Positions 16,394 through 22,898 of a DNA stretch of 22,898 nt are shown here, one piece after another. The position numbers and the translations under genes are program-made. Source of the stretch: JAJRVH01 sp964505995 (GTDB lineage: Bacteria > Pseudomonadota > Zetaproteobacteria > Mariprofundales > Mariprofundaceae); assembly GCA_964505995.1 (NCBI GenBank), contig CAZDLB010000014.1, positions 1-22,898 on the forward strand, read 5' to 3'. Every line of letters starts with the position of its first letter. Position 1 is the first letter of the stretch. A model generated the notes under the pieces. It worked only from the letters and a program-made list of their open reading frames with translations. It had not been told where the DNA came from and ran no database searches.

Positions 16394-16953
16394 ATACCCC
16401 GGCGCACGCGATCGTCAACCTGCTGCTGGTTCCCGGCCAGATGCGGCAGCGTTATGCCGGCGCCATCATCATCGGCGCGCTGCTGCCCGATGCGCCGATG
16501 CTGGCCTTCTATGTCTGGGCCAGGCTTTCAGGTCTTTCCGAGGCCCATATCTGGAAGAGCGGCTATTTCGATCCCGCATGGCAGGCCGTGTTCGATGGCT
16601 TCCATTCCTTTCCGCTGCTCATCGTCTTCGCCCTCTGTGCCCGGCTGGCGAAGCTGCGATGGCTGATGCTGATGCTGGTCAGCATGCTGCTGCATGCCGC
16701 CTTCGATTTTCCGCTGCATCATCAGGATGCACACCATCATTTCTTTCCGTTCTCGGACTGGCGCTTCGAAAGCCCGGTCTCATACTGGGACCCGGCGTTC
16801 CATGGCCAGTATATCGGCGCGCTCGAGCTGTTCGTCGTGCTGGCCGGCGGCGGCTGGCTGATGCGCCAACATGCCGGACTGCGTCCCGCCATCGGCGCGA
16901 TCCTGATGCTGTATCTCGCCTTCTGGGCCTTTGCCGTGCTCGTCTGGATGTAA
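16390..16953 (+). CDS. Polytopic membrane protein of the metal-dependent-hydrolase-like (DUF457/YdjM-type) group
   Basis: A 187-residue integral membrane protein. It opens MNTPAHAIVNLLLV, and histidines and aspartates cluster in and near membrane segments: GALLPDAPML, FDGFHSFPLL, LLHAAFDFPLHH and DAHHHFFPFSDWRF. This pattern matches membrane proteins often labelled metal-dependent hydrolase, DUF457-like, or (wrongly) cobalamin biosynthesis protein in databases. Four to five hydrophobic segments are visible, including 22-45, 72-90, 93-110, 137-157 and 165-186. The ATG overlaps the stop of the TenI-like gene as ATGA, so it is the third gene of that unit. Activity unknown. Its stop is only seven bases from the stop of the convergent Yip1 gene. 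Confidence 0.75.
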   Translation: MNTPAHAIVNLLLVPGQMRQRYAGAIIIGALLPDAPMLAFYVWARLSGLSEAHIWKSGYFDPAWQAVFDGFHSFPLLIVFALCARLAKLRWLMLMLVSMLLHAAFDFPLHHQDAHHHFFPFSDWRFESPVSYWDPAFHGQYIGALELFVVLAGGGWLMRQHAGLRPAIGAILMLYLAFWAFAVLVWM

Positions 16954-16960
16954 GCCGATA

Positions 16961-17524
16961 TCAGAAGCTCTGCCAGGGCAGGCCATTGACCTGCTGCGTG
17001 GCCAGCGCGCCGATCAGAACGACCAGAAGCGCGCCACTGAGCATCAGCAGCACCAGCGGCACCAGCAAAATCAGCAGCGCCGTGCCGCTGGAAACGCCGG
17101 CGAAGCGGGTCAGCCCGATCCATTCCAGCGCCAGCGACCAGAGGCTGGAGAGAAGCCCGAGCACCGGTATCCAGCCGATCAGCACCGGCACATTGGCATA
17201 GGCGCAGATCTGAAATGCATCCATCGTGCTCAGATCCTTCCTGGCAAACACGCGCACGGCCCAGCCGAGATACCAGGCCCACAGCCACGTGGCGACAATG
17301 GCAAGGACCCAGACCAACGGCGCGGCCAGCAGTGCCACGCCCATCGTCATCAGCGCATAGATCAGGATCACGACGCCCAGAACGATGCTCAGAAAGATCA
17401 GCGACGGGCCATAGCCCTGCGCCCTGGGCATGCCTTCGAAGAACGCCCCCGGGGCGATCACAACCTGCCTGACCGCCGCGACAAACGACTCGACGGCATT
17501 CTCCCTGTCGAAATACTCGCTCAT
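16961..17524 (-). CDS. Yip1-family inner-membrane protein
   Basis: A 187-residue membrane protein with a short soluble N-terminus containing VRQVVIAPGAFFEGMP, the typical entry of bacterial Yip1 (PF04893) proteins. Five hydrophobic segments follow (about 40-62, 65-90, 108-130, 145-165 and 160-178), with the Yip1-like stretch MDAFQICAYANVPVLIGWIPVLG. Bacterial Yip1 proteins have no established function. A strong GGAGGAA ribosome-binding site precedes the ATG, which overlaps the end of the universal stress protein gene by four bases. The two genes are probably co-transcribed, which hints at a membrane or envelope stress role, by inference only. Confidence 0.82.
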   Translation of the reverse strand: MSEYFDRENAVESFVAAVRQVVIAPGAFFEGMPRAQGYGPSLIFLSIVLGVVILIYALMTMGVALLAAPLVWVLAIVATWLWAWYLGWAVRVFARKDLSTMDAFQICAYANVPVLIGWIPVLGLLSSLWSLALEWIGLTRFAGVSSGTALLILLVPLVLLMLSGALLVVLIGALATQQVNGLPWQSF

Positions 17525-17994
17525 GATGATTCCTCCCTCGATTTCACCGCCCCGTACGCGACGAGCACCGTACAGGGCGCATGGCGGACAACCCGTTCAG
17601 CCGTGGAGCCGATCAGAAGATGTTCCAGAAACCCTTCATGGCCATGGCGGCCGACCACGATGACATCGGCCTGCATCGCCTTCGCCTCCTCGCATATGGC
17701 TGCGGCCGGCGAACGCATATCCTCGACGACCCTTGTATGGACCCTCACCGCATCACCCGCGGAGGCCGCCTGCGCCTCCAGCCGTTCACGCGCGCCCGTA
17801 AGCCGGACCCTGGTCAGGTCCTCGACCGGCATGCTCAGCATGCTGTCGGAATCGTAGAGCATGAACGGCTCCATGACGTGAAGCAGATGGATCTCGGCGT
17901 CAAATGCGTGCGCCAGCTGCATGGCCTGCCGCAAGGCCTCATTCGATGCCTCGGAAAAATCCGTGGCCACAACGATCTTGCCGTGCCGGACCAT
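17521..17994 (-). CDS. Universal stress protein (UspA family)
   Basis: A 157-residue single-domain Usp. The N-terminus VRHGKIVVATDFSEASNEAL carries the first strand and Asp of the nucleotide site. The C-terminal ATP-binding signature G-x2-G-x9-G-(S/T) is present as GRHGHEGFLEHLLIGST, followed by ERVVRHAPCTVLV. It therefore probably belongs to the ATP-binding Usp class. I start at ATG 17994 because GGAGG lies six bases upstream; a start ten codons earlier would overlap the -10 element. The gene is divergent from sppA and followed by the overlapping Yip1 gene. The usual role is stress survival; the specific signal is unknown. Confidence 0.92.
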   Translation of the reverse strand: MVRHGKIVVATDFSEASNEALRQAMQLAHAFDAEIHLLHVMEPFMLYDSDSMLSMPVEDLTRVRLTGARERLEAQAASAGDAVRVHTRVVEDMRSPAAAICEEAKAMQADVIVVGRHGHEGFLEHLLIGSTAERVVRHAPCTVLVAYGAVKSREESS

Positions 17995-18023
17995 AAACCA
18001 CCTCCGCCAAGCTTTCTTTCCCA

Positions 18024-18029
18024 TTTATA
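18024..18029 (-). promoter_or_regulatory. Probable -10 element of the Usp-Yip1 unit
   Basis: On the minus strand TATAAA, 5 of 6 consensus positions. The expected start near 18017 gives a leader of about 23 nt ending with GGAGG and the ATG at 17994. No good -35 hexamer is present at 17 bp, so an activator or alternative sigma factor may take part. Confidence 0.5.
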
Positions 18030-18129
18030 GCAGAGTTTGCGGCCAGATGCCGCTTTCACGACAGGCTGCTAGGCTGTCCGGAAACCATCGGCCGGAACTG
18101 CCCGCGCATTCCGGCCCTACGGAGCTGTT

Positions 18130-19917
18130 ATGAAGAACTTCTTCTCCTCGCTGTCCCGCTGGCTTGGCCGCGTGCGCAACCTTGTTCTCAATACCGTCTT
18201 CGTTCTGTTTCTGGCCTTTCTCGTGCTGGCACTGATAGCGGGGCATCCGCAGCTGCCCGACCGGGCGGCACTGATCCTCGATCCCGCCGGCAATGTCGTC
18301 GAGGAAACCCGCGTGCCCGGCCCCGGCATGCTGCCCCTGGAGATCGGCATTCCCGCCCCGCAGCAGACCGAGCTTTCCGAGCTGATCCGGGTCATCCGAC
18401 ATGCCGGAAAGGATGAGCATATCCGCCTGATGGTGCTGAAGCTGGATGAGCTGGGGCATGTGTCGCTGCCCGGCCTGCAGAGCCTTCGCCGGGCGCTGGA
18501 GGAGTTCAAGGCCAGCGGCAAGAGCATCATCGCCGTTGGTCCGCAGTATACGCAGTCCCAGTACTATCTGGCCGCCGCGGCCGACCGGCTGTATCTCGGA
18601 CCGATGGGGTTCATCACGCTGGAGGGATTCAGCATCTACCGCAACTACTTCAGGGATGCGCTGGAGCGCCTGCATGTGCATCTGAACCTGTTCCGGGCCG
18701 GCCGCTTCAAGTCGGCCGCCGAACCGCTGATCCGCAACGACATGTCCGATGCCGACCGCGAGGCCAACGCAGCGCTTCTGCAGGTGCTCTGGGATGCCTA
18801 CAAGAAGGATATCGCCGAGATGCGTGGCATCCGGCCGGAGCGACTGCAGCAGCTGCTTGATGATCCGGCCCGCTTTCTTGCATCCCATGATGGCAGCCTG
18901 ACCGAGCTGGCCCTGGCCGAGAAGCTCGCGGATGCCGTGCTCGATCGCAGCGGCATCGAGGCCGCCATCGCCGAGGCGCTGGGAAGCAGCGATGAGGACT
19001 ACCCGAGGATACACTACCGTCAGTATCGGCAACTTATCGGCGATGAAGAGCCATCCGGGCCGAACCGCATCGGCCTGATCACCGCCAGCGGCATGATCCT
19101 CGATGGTGAGCAGCCGCCGGGCACGGTCGGTGACGTTCCGATGGCCGAGATGCTGAAAAAGGCCCGGCGCGACGAAAACATCCGCGCCGTCGTGCTGCGC
19201 ATCGACAGCCCGGGCGGCAGCGCCAGCTCCTCCGAATCCATCCGCCGCGAAATCCTGCGCCTGAAGCAGGCCGGCAAGCCGGTCGTTGTATCCATCGGCG
19301 GCATGGCCGCATCCGGCGGCTACTGGATTGCCTCGCCGGCCGACGAGATCTGGGCCCGGCCGACGAGCATCACCGGCTCCATCGGCGCCTTTGGCCTGCT
19401 GGCCGATGTGAAGGATGGCCTGGAGCGGCTCGGCATCCATACCGATGGCCTTGGCACCACGCGCATCGCCGGCGGCATCCGGCCGGACCGCAGGCTGCCG
19501 CAGCAGCTGGCTGAGGTCATGCAGCAGAGCATCCAGCATGTCTACCGCCGCTTTCTCGATGTGGTCGCCGAGGGGCGGCACATGGACCGCAGCAAGGTCG
19601 CCGATCTGGCCGAAGGTCGGGCCTGGAGCGGGCAGGATGCCAGGCGCCTGGGCTTGGTGGACCATCTCGGGGGTCTGGATGAGGCCATTCGCGCTGCTGC
19701 CCGGCTGGCCGGCATCGAACAGGAATACGAGGTTCAGAAGATCCGGCGCCCGCAGGGGCTGGGCGATATCCTGCTGCAGAAGCTTCTCGGATCGGCCGAT
19801 GCCTGGCTGGCATCCACCTCCTGGCTCCGCCTGATCGGCCCCGATCTTTCCGCTCGGCCGATGCAGCATATCCTGTCCGGCGGCATCTGGGCCTTCTGCG
19901 ATCTGAGCGTGCGCTGA
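18130..19917 (+). CDS. sppA: Signal peptide peptidase SppA, 67K type
   Basis: A membrane-anchored Ser/Lys protease that degrades cleaved signal peptides in the inner membrane. At 595 residues it is the long tandem-domain form, as in E. coli. A single membrane anchor lies at about residues 19-41 (LVLNTVFVLFLAFLVLALIAG). The catalytic Lys194 is in RAGRFKSAAEP in the N-terminal half, and the nucleophile Ser395 in IGGMAASGGYWIAS in the C-terminal half, preceded by the LRIDSPGGS motif and followed by TSITGSIGAFG. A GGAG ribosome-binding site lies six bases before the ATG. It is divergent from the Usp gene, and its stop is 18 bp from a hairpin whose polarity fits the opposite strand. Confidence 0.96.
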   Translation: MKNFFSSLSRWLGRVRNLVLNTVFVLFLAFLVLALIAGHPQLPDRAALILDPAGNVVEETRVPGPGMLPLEIGIPAPQQTELSELIRVIRHAGKDEHIRLMVLKLDELGHVSLPGLQSLRRALEEFKASGKSIIAVGPQYTQSQYYLAAAADRLYLGPMGFITLEGFSIYRNYFRDALERLHVHLNLFRAGRFKSAAEPLIRNDMSDADREANAALLQVLWDAYKKDIAEMRGIRPERLQQLLDDPARFLASHDGSLTELALAEKLADAVLDRSGIEAAIAEALGSSDEDYPRIHYRQYRQLIGDEEPSGPNRIGLITASGMILDGEQPPGTVGDVPMAEMLKKARRDENIRAVVLRIDSPGGSASSSESIRREILRLKQAGKPVVVSIGGMAASGGYWIASPADEIWARPTSITGSIGAFGLLADVKDGLERLGIHTDGLGTTRIAGGIRPDRRLPQQLAEVMQQSIQHVYRRFLDVVAEGRHMDRSKVADLAEGRAWSGQDARRLGLVDHLGGLDEAIRAAARLAGIEQEYEVQKIRRPQGLGDILLQKLLGSADAWLASTSWLRLIGPDLSARPMQHILSGGIWAFCDLSVR

Positions 19918-19929
19918 CGCCTTGAGGAC

Positions 19930-19959
19930 AAAAAAAGAGGCGGCCCGAAGGCCGCCTCT
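19930..19959 (-). terminator. Rho-independent terminator, minus-strand polarity
   Basis: A 10-bp perfect stem (AGAGGCGGCC and its complement) with a CGAA loop on the plus strand, TTCG on the minus. On the minus strand it is followed by seven Ts, so it is a textbook terminator for a gene reading leftwards. On the plus strand it has no T-run, so it serves sppA poorly. The nearest visible minus-strand gene is the putative groEL tail 25 bp away, and beyond it the restriction gene. Confidence 0.85.
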
Positions 19960-19983
19960 GAACATCCAGCGATGTCCGGCAGA

Positions 19984-19998
19984 TTACATCATGCCGCC
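19984..19998 (-). pseudogene. Putative 3' end fragment of groEL (Gly-Gly-Met-Met-stop)
   Basis: On the minus strand GGC GGC ATG ATG TAA encodes Gly-Gly-Met-Met-stop, the characteristic end of gammaproteobacterial GroEL (repeated GGM tail). Upstream the frame is Lys and then a stop, so no chaperonin coding sequence is present here. The strong terminator follows at the distance expected for a groESL operon. I read it as the short groEL end retained on one side of an integrated element. The match is only 15 bases, so chance is not excluded. Confidence 0.5.
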
Positions 19999-20053
19999 CT
20001 TTCATGGTTTAACCTGTTGAATTTGCAGGGATTTATGATGGGAGCAGGCACAT

Positions 20054-20075
20054 CAACCCCCATCACAACCCCCAT
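20054..20075 (+). repeat. Tandem direct repeats next to the putative attachment site
   Basis: Two copies of CAACCCCCAT (20054-20063 and 20066-20075), spaced 12 bp start to start; on the minus strand they read ATGGGGGTTG. G-run direct repeats like these occur at the ends of islands carrying tyrosine integrases, where they act as arm-type sites. They lie one base from the stop of the restriction gene and about 55 bp from the putative groEL tail. Confidence 0.5.
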
Positions 20076-20076
20076 G

Positions 20077-22898
20077 TCAATCGCCTCTGGCTGATACTCC
20101 ATCATCACCCAGCGCTCTTACCTGTTCGATGAGTTCGCCAGCCACATCCTTGGTCAGCATCTCATAGATGACTGTCAGAAACAGATTTCGGGTTACCTCG
20201 TCGCCCAGCAGGCGCTTGGCCATGTTCTGATGCGAGCCCATCGCCTCGACAATCGCCTTGGTGGCCGCCGATGGCAGATCGGCCTTCATGGCCTGCTCCA
20301 TCGGATTGTTGCGCACCTGATCCATGACCTTTTCGTTTTCCCTCAGTTTTTCGCTGATATGAATCGCGAAGGCCACCTTGTCCTGATCGGTCACTTCCTG
20401 GCCGAATGCCTCATTCAACCTCTCAATCAGCTCCTTGAGATAGGCGCGTTCGCGATCCCTTGGCTCCCGTCCTCCCTTGCCCTTGCTTGGACGAAGTTCA
20501 TCTCCTTCCCGCACCTCCAGCTCGCCGTGCGTTTCTCCCTGATACAGCAGCTTGTAATGCGTCATGCGCAAGCCACCCAGATCCACTTCCTCGGGTGTCG
20601 CCCCTTTCAATCGTTTCCTCAGCAGCTTGGCAAAGGCGGCAAATGCCTCCAGTTCAGCATCTCCGAATTCGACCAGCTGCGCGCAGTATTCATAGGCGCG
20701 CACGAACTTGGACAACCCCTCCTTGAAGATCAGCAGTTCATCCCTCGCCTTCGTATGCTCCGCCCGCCTGGCATCGGCCCTTTTCGCCCCATCTTCATCG
20801 CCCTTGCGCTTGGCGGCCTGATATTCCCTCTCACACAGCTCGATCGCCTCATTCAGCATCTTCATGCGTCCGTTGAAGCGATCGGTGGCCGGCTGGGTCA
20901 GCGAATAAAGCTTCGCATGCCTGGGATTTGGCTCGGTAATGGCGATGCCGAACTGGCGAATCTCTTCGTCCTCGTAGATCCGCATTTCATCCAGGCGCTC
21001 CTTCATGTCATAGACAATGTGCGGATTCTGAATGTCGGAAATCCTGGCATCCCTGTAGTAGCGTCTGAATGCCGCCAGGACTTCCTCGGGGTCGTTGACG
21101 AAATCGATGACATAGGTGGTGTCCTTGCCGGGGTGCGTGCGGTTCAGGCGCGAGAGGGTCTGCACCGCCTCCACGCCCGAGATCTTCTTGTCCAGATACA
21201 TGGCAACAAGCTTGGGCTGGTCAAAGCCGGTCTGAAACTTGTTGGCCACCAGCATCACCTGATATTCGGGCGAATCGAACACCTTGCGCAAGTCGCGCCC
21301 GCGTGCGCCGGGATTCATGTTCTCCTCGGTGAAAGCTTCATCCGCCGGATAGGAGAAATCGATGTTGTCATTGATGTCCTTGCCAAGAATCTTGCCCGAG
21401 AAGGCCACCAGCGACCGGATGCCGCGATAGCCCTGCCGCTCAACATAACGGTCGAACGCGATCTTGTATTTCACGGCGGCCGCGCGCGAGCTGGTCACGA
21501 CCATGGCCTTGGCCTGGCCGCCCAGCAGATGAGCGACATTGGCACGGAAATGCTCGACAATCAGCTCGACCTTCTGCGCCACATTGGTCGGGTGTAAGGT
21601 CAGCCATCTGGCCAGTGCCCGAGCCGCGTATTTCGTATCCACGCGCCTGTCCGAGGTGAACTCCTGACCGAGCCGGAAGGCGGTCTTGTAGCTGGTGTAG
21701 TTCTGCAACACGTCGAGAATGAATCCTTCCTCGATGGCCTGCTGCATCGTGTAGGTGTGAAACGGAACCGGAGGATTCTCCTTCGATGCCGGCTGACCCG
21801 GATCTTTCGGCCGGCCAAACAGCATCAGCGTGGAATGTTTGGGCGTGGCCGTGAACGCGAAGTGGCTGACGTTTTTCGGCAGCCCCCGCACGCTTTGCAG
21901 CTTCTCCAGAATCTCATCGGGCGTCATGGTCGCGAGGTCAACAGATGCGTCGAGCGCCAGAACCTGACGCAGTTTGCTGGCCACGCTGCCGGTCTGCGAG
22001 TTGTGCGCCTCGTCAATGATGACCGCAAACCTGCGATCGCGAAGGCTCTGCTCGGTCAGGATGGCTTCCATGGCGAACGGGAAGGTTTGCAGCGTCACCA
22101 CGATGATCGGCGTGCCCTCCAGCAGCGCCTGTGCCAGCTGCTGGCTCTTGGGAAGGCTGGAGCTTTCCCGGTCCACTGCCTTGACGACGCCATGCTGATG
22201 CTCGATCTGGCCGATGGCCTCCTGCAACTGGGCATCGAGCACGGTTCGGTCCGTCACCACGATCACCGAATTGAAATAGGGCTCGCCATCGTCATGGCGC
22301 AGGCGAATCAGCTCATGCGCCGTCCAGGCGATCGTGTTCGTCTTGCCGGAACCGGCGCTGTGCTGGTTCAGATACTGATGCCCCACGCCTTCCTGTCTCA
22401 CCGCGTCGATCATCTTCGTCACGGCTTCCCACTGGTGATAGCGCGGGAAAATCTGTGTCTCCTTGAAGTAAAGGGTGCCCTGCGCCGATTCCTCTTCCTT
22501 CTTCTCGACGAAGACGAAACGATGGAAGATGCGAAGCCAGTTGTCCGGCTGCATGACTTCCTCCCACATGTAGGCCACCGGATAGGGCTCTGCCGGGGGA
22601 TTGCCGGCCGCGCCGTTGTTGCCCTTGTTGAACGGCAGGAAATGCGTGGACTCGCCGGCCAGCTTCGTTGTCATCCACACTTCGGAATCGGACATCGCAA
22701 AATGCACCACGGCGCCACGCCTGAAGCTCAGCAGCGGCTCCATGCGGCCGGTTCGGGCGCTCTTCGGATTGCGGTCGGTGCGATACTGGTCGCGAGCAGC
22801 CTCGACCGACTGGGTGAAGTCAGTCTTCAGCTCGAACGTCGCTACCGGAATGCCGTTGATGAAGGCCACCAGATCGATCGCATTCTCGTTGTCCAGCG
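20077..22898 (-). CDS. hsdR: Type I restriction endonuclease R subunit (5' end beyond the window)
   Basis: The motor and nuclease subunit of a type I restriction-modification complex, which translocates DNA by ATP hydrolysis and cuts it when the target site is unmodified. The visible part, about 940 codons, begins inside the PD-(D/E)xK nuclease domain: ENAIDLVAFINGIP, then ELK. The helicase motifs follow in order: Walker A AGSGKT (GSGKT at 22339-22353), DEAH box IIDEAHNS (22003-22014), FTATP, VANKFQTGFDQP and QTLSRLNRTHPGKDTTYVIDF. A long helical C-terminal region (about the last 300 residues) should contact the methylase core. The GTG at 22869 is not the real start, because the frame and the homology run to the window edge. 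hsdM and hsdS are expected beyond the window. Base composition looks less GC-rich than its neighbours, in keeping with acquisition. Confidence 0.95.
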   Translation of the reverse strand, partial: LDNENAIDLVAFINGIPVATFELKTDFTQSVEAARDQYRTDRNPKSARTGRMEPLLSFRRGAVVHFAMSDSEVWMTTKLAGESTHFLPFNKGNNGAAGNPPAEPYPVAYMWEEVMQPDNWLRIFHRFVFVEKKEEESAQGTLYFKETQIFPRYHQWEAVTKMIDAVRQEGVGHQYLNQHSAGSGKTNTIAWTAHELIRLRHDDGEPYFNSVIVVTDRTVLDAQLQEAIGQIEHQHGVVKAVDRESSSLPKSQQLAQALLEGTPIIVVTLQTFPFAMEAILTEQSLRDRRFAVIIDEAHNSQTGSVASKLRQVLALDASVDLATMTPDEILEKLQSVRGLPKNVSHFAFTATPKHSTLMLFGRPKDPGQPASKENPPVPFHTYTMQQAIEEGFILDVLQNYTSYKTAFRLGQEFTSDRRVDTKYAARALARWLTLHPTNVAQKVELIVEHFRANVAHLLGGQAKAMVVTSSRAAAVKYKIAFDRYVERQGYRGIRSLVAFSGKILGKDINDNIDFSYPADEAFTEENMNPGARGRDLRKVFDSPEYQVMLVANKFQTGFDQPKLVAMYLDKKISGVEAVQTLSRLNRTHPGKDTTYVIDFVNDPEEVLAAFRRYYRDARISDIQNPHIVYDMKERLDEMRIYEDEEIRQFGIAITEPNPRHAKLYSLTQPATDRFNGRMKMLNEAIELCEREYQAAKRKGDEDGAKRADARRAEHTKARDELLIFKEGLSKFVRAYEYCAQLVEFGDAELEAFAAFAKLLRKRLKGATPEEVDLGGLRMTHYKLLYQGETHGELEVREGDELRPSKGKGGREPRDRERAYLKELIERLNEAFGQEVTDQDKVAFAIHISEKLRENEKVMDQVRNNPMEQAMKADLPSAATKAIVEAMGSHQNMAKRLLGDEVTRNLFLTVIYEMLTKDVAGELIEQVRALGDDGVSARGD

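Larger units (their letters stand above)
19918..20076. other. Junction between core chromosome and putative island
   Basis: This 159-bp stretch has no gene of its own. From left to right it holds the minus-strand terminator, the putative groEL tail, an AT-richer segment of about 55 bp (20000-20053) with no recognised site, and the paired CAACCCCCAT repeats. This order is what one end of an element integrated at a gene 3' end should look like. Confidence 0.5.

Noticed and set aside
19930..19959. Terminator of sppA
   Set aside because: The T-run is on the minus-strand side; on the plus strand the stem is followed by TGAACAT. It may act weakly for sppA, but its polarity is leftward.
18025..19965. 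646-codon open frame on the minus strand opposite sppA
   Set aside because: Shadow of sppA; it also runs through the terminator stem at its start.
22867..22869. GTG at 22869 as the start of hsdR
   Set aside because: The frame stays open and nuclease-domain homology (ENAIDL) continues to the window edge, so the gene is truncated by the window.

Overview
The window looks like chromosomal DNA of a GC-rich gammaproteobacterium. The evidence is the gene order miaB-phoH(ybeZ)-ybeY-corC-lnt, a two-subunit glycyl-tRNA synthetase (glyQ/glyS), a DUF2782 protein, a 67K-type SppA, and good matches to the CRP consensus. No gene here fixes the genus. The sequence is a draft scaffold with two 100-N gaps. 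One lies inside smc. The other, inside gpsA, is flanked by identical 55-bp sequences and is almost certainly an assembly join rather than missing DNA.

Layout. Positions 1-7084 (minus strand): glyQ-glyS-(FetB/UPF0014-like permease)-smc, a tightly packed and probably co-transcribed run, followed by a partial tRNA-Arg(CCG) with its own promoter. Positions 7085-8403 (plus): two tandem paralogues encoding short, stand-alone cyclic-nucleotide-binding-fold proteins. Each is preceded by a CRP-type site about 33 bp upstream of the end of a -10 element, which is class II activator geometry. Positions 8404-14785 (plus): miaB-phoH-ybeY-corC with overlapping stops and starts, then lnt-gpsA, then an Smr-domain gene at 14805-15320. 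Positions 15381-16953 (plus): a three-gene unit of secreted DUF2782 protein, TenI/ThiE-like protein (apparently with a CTG start) and a polytopic membrane protein. Positions 16961-17994 (minus): universal stress protein plus Yip1-family membrane protein, convergent with the preceding unit. Positions 18130-19917 (plus): sppA.

Positions 19918-22898 look like the edge of an integrated element. A strong minus-strand terminator and a short tail matching the end of a groEL gene (Gly-Gly-Met-Met-stop) are followed by tandem direct repeats resembling integrase arm sites, then by the 3' end of a type I restriction hsdR gene that runs off the window. My reading is that an island carrying a restriction system sits at the 3' end of groEL, with intact groEL expected beyond its far end.

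Most genes are core housekeeping: chromosome organisation, glycine charging, tRNA and rRNA maturation, lipoprotein acylation, phospholipid precursor synthesis and signal-peptide degradation. The parts least explained by known systems are the CRP-controlled pair of degenerate cNMP-binding proteins, the CTG-initiated TenI-like gene, the repeated placement of -10 elements exactly seven bases before start codons, and the putative groEL-end attachment site.
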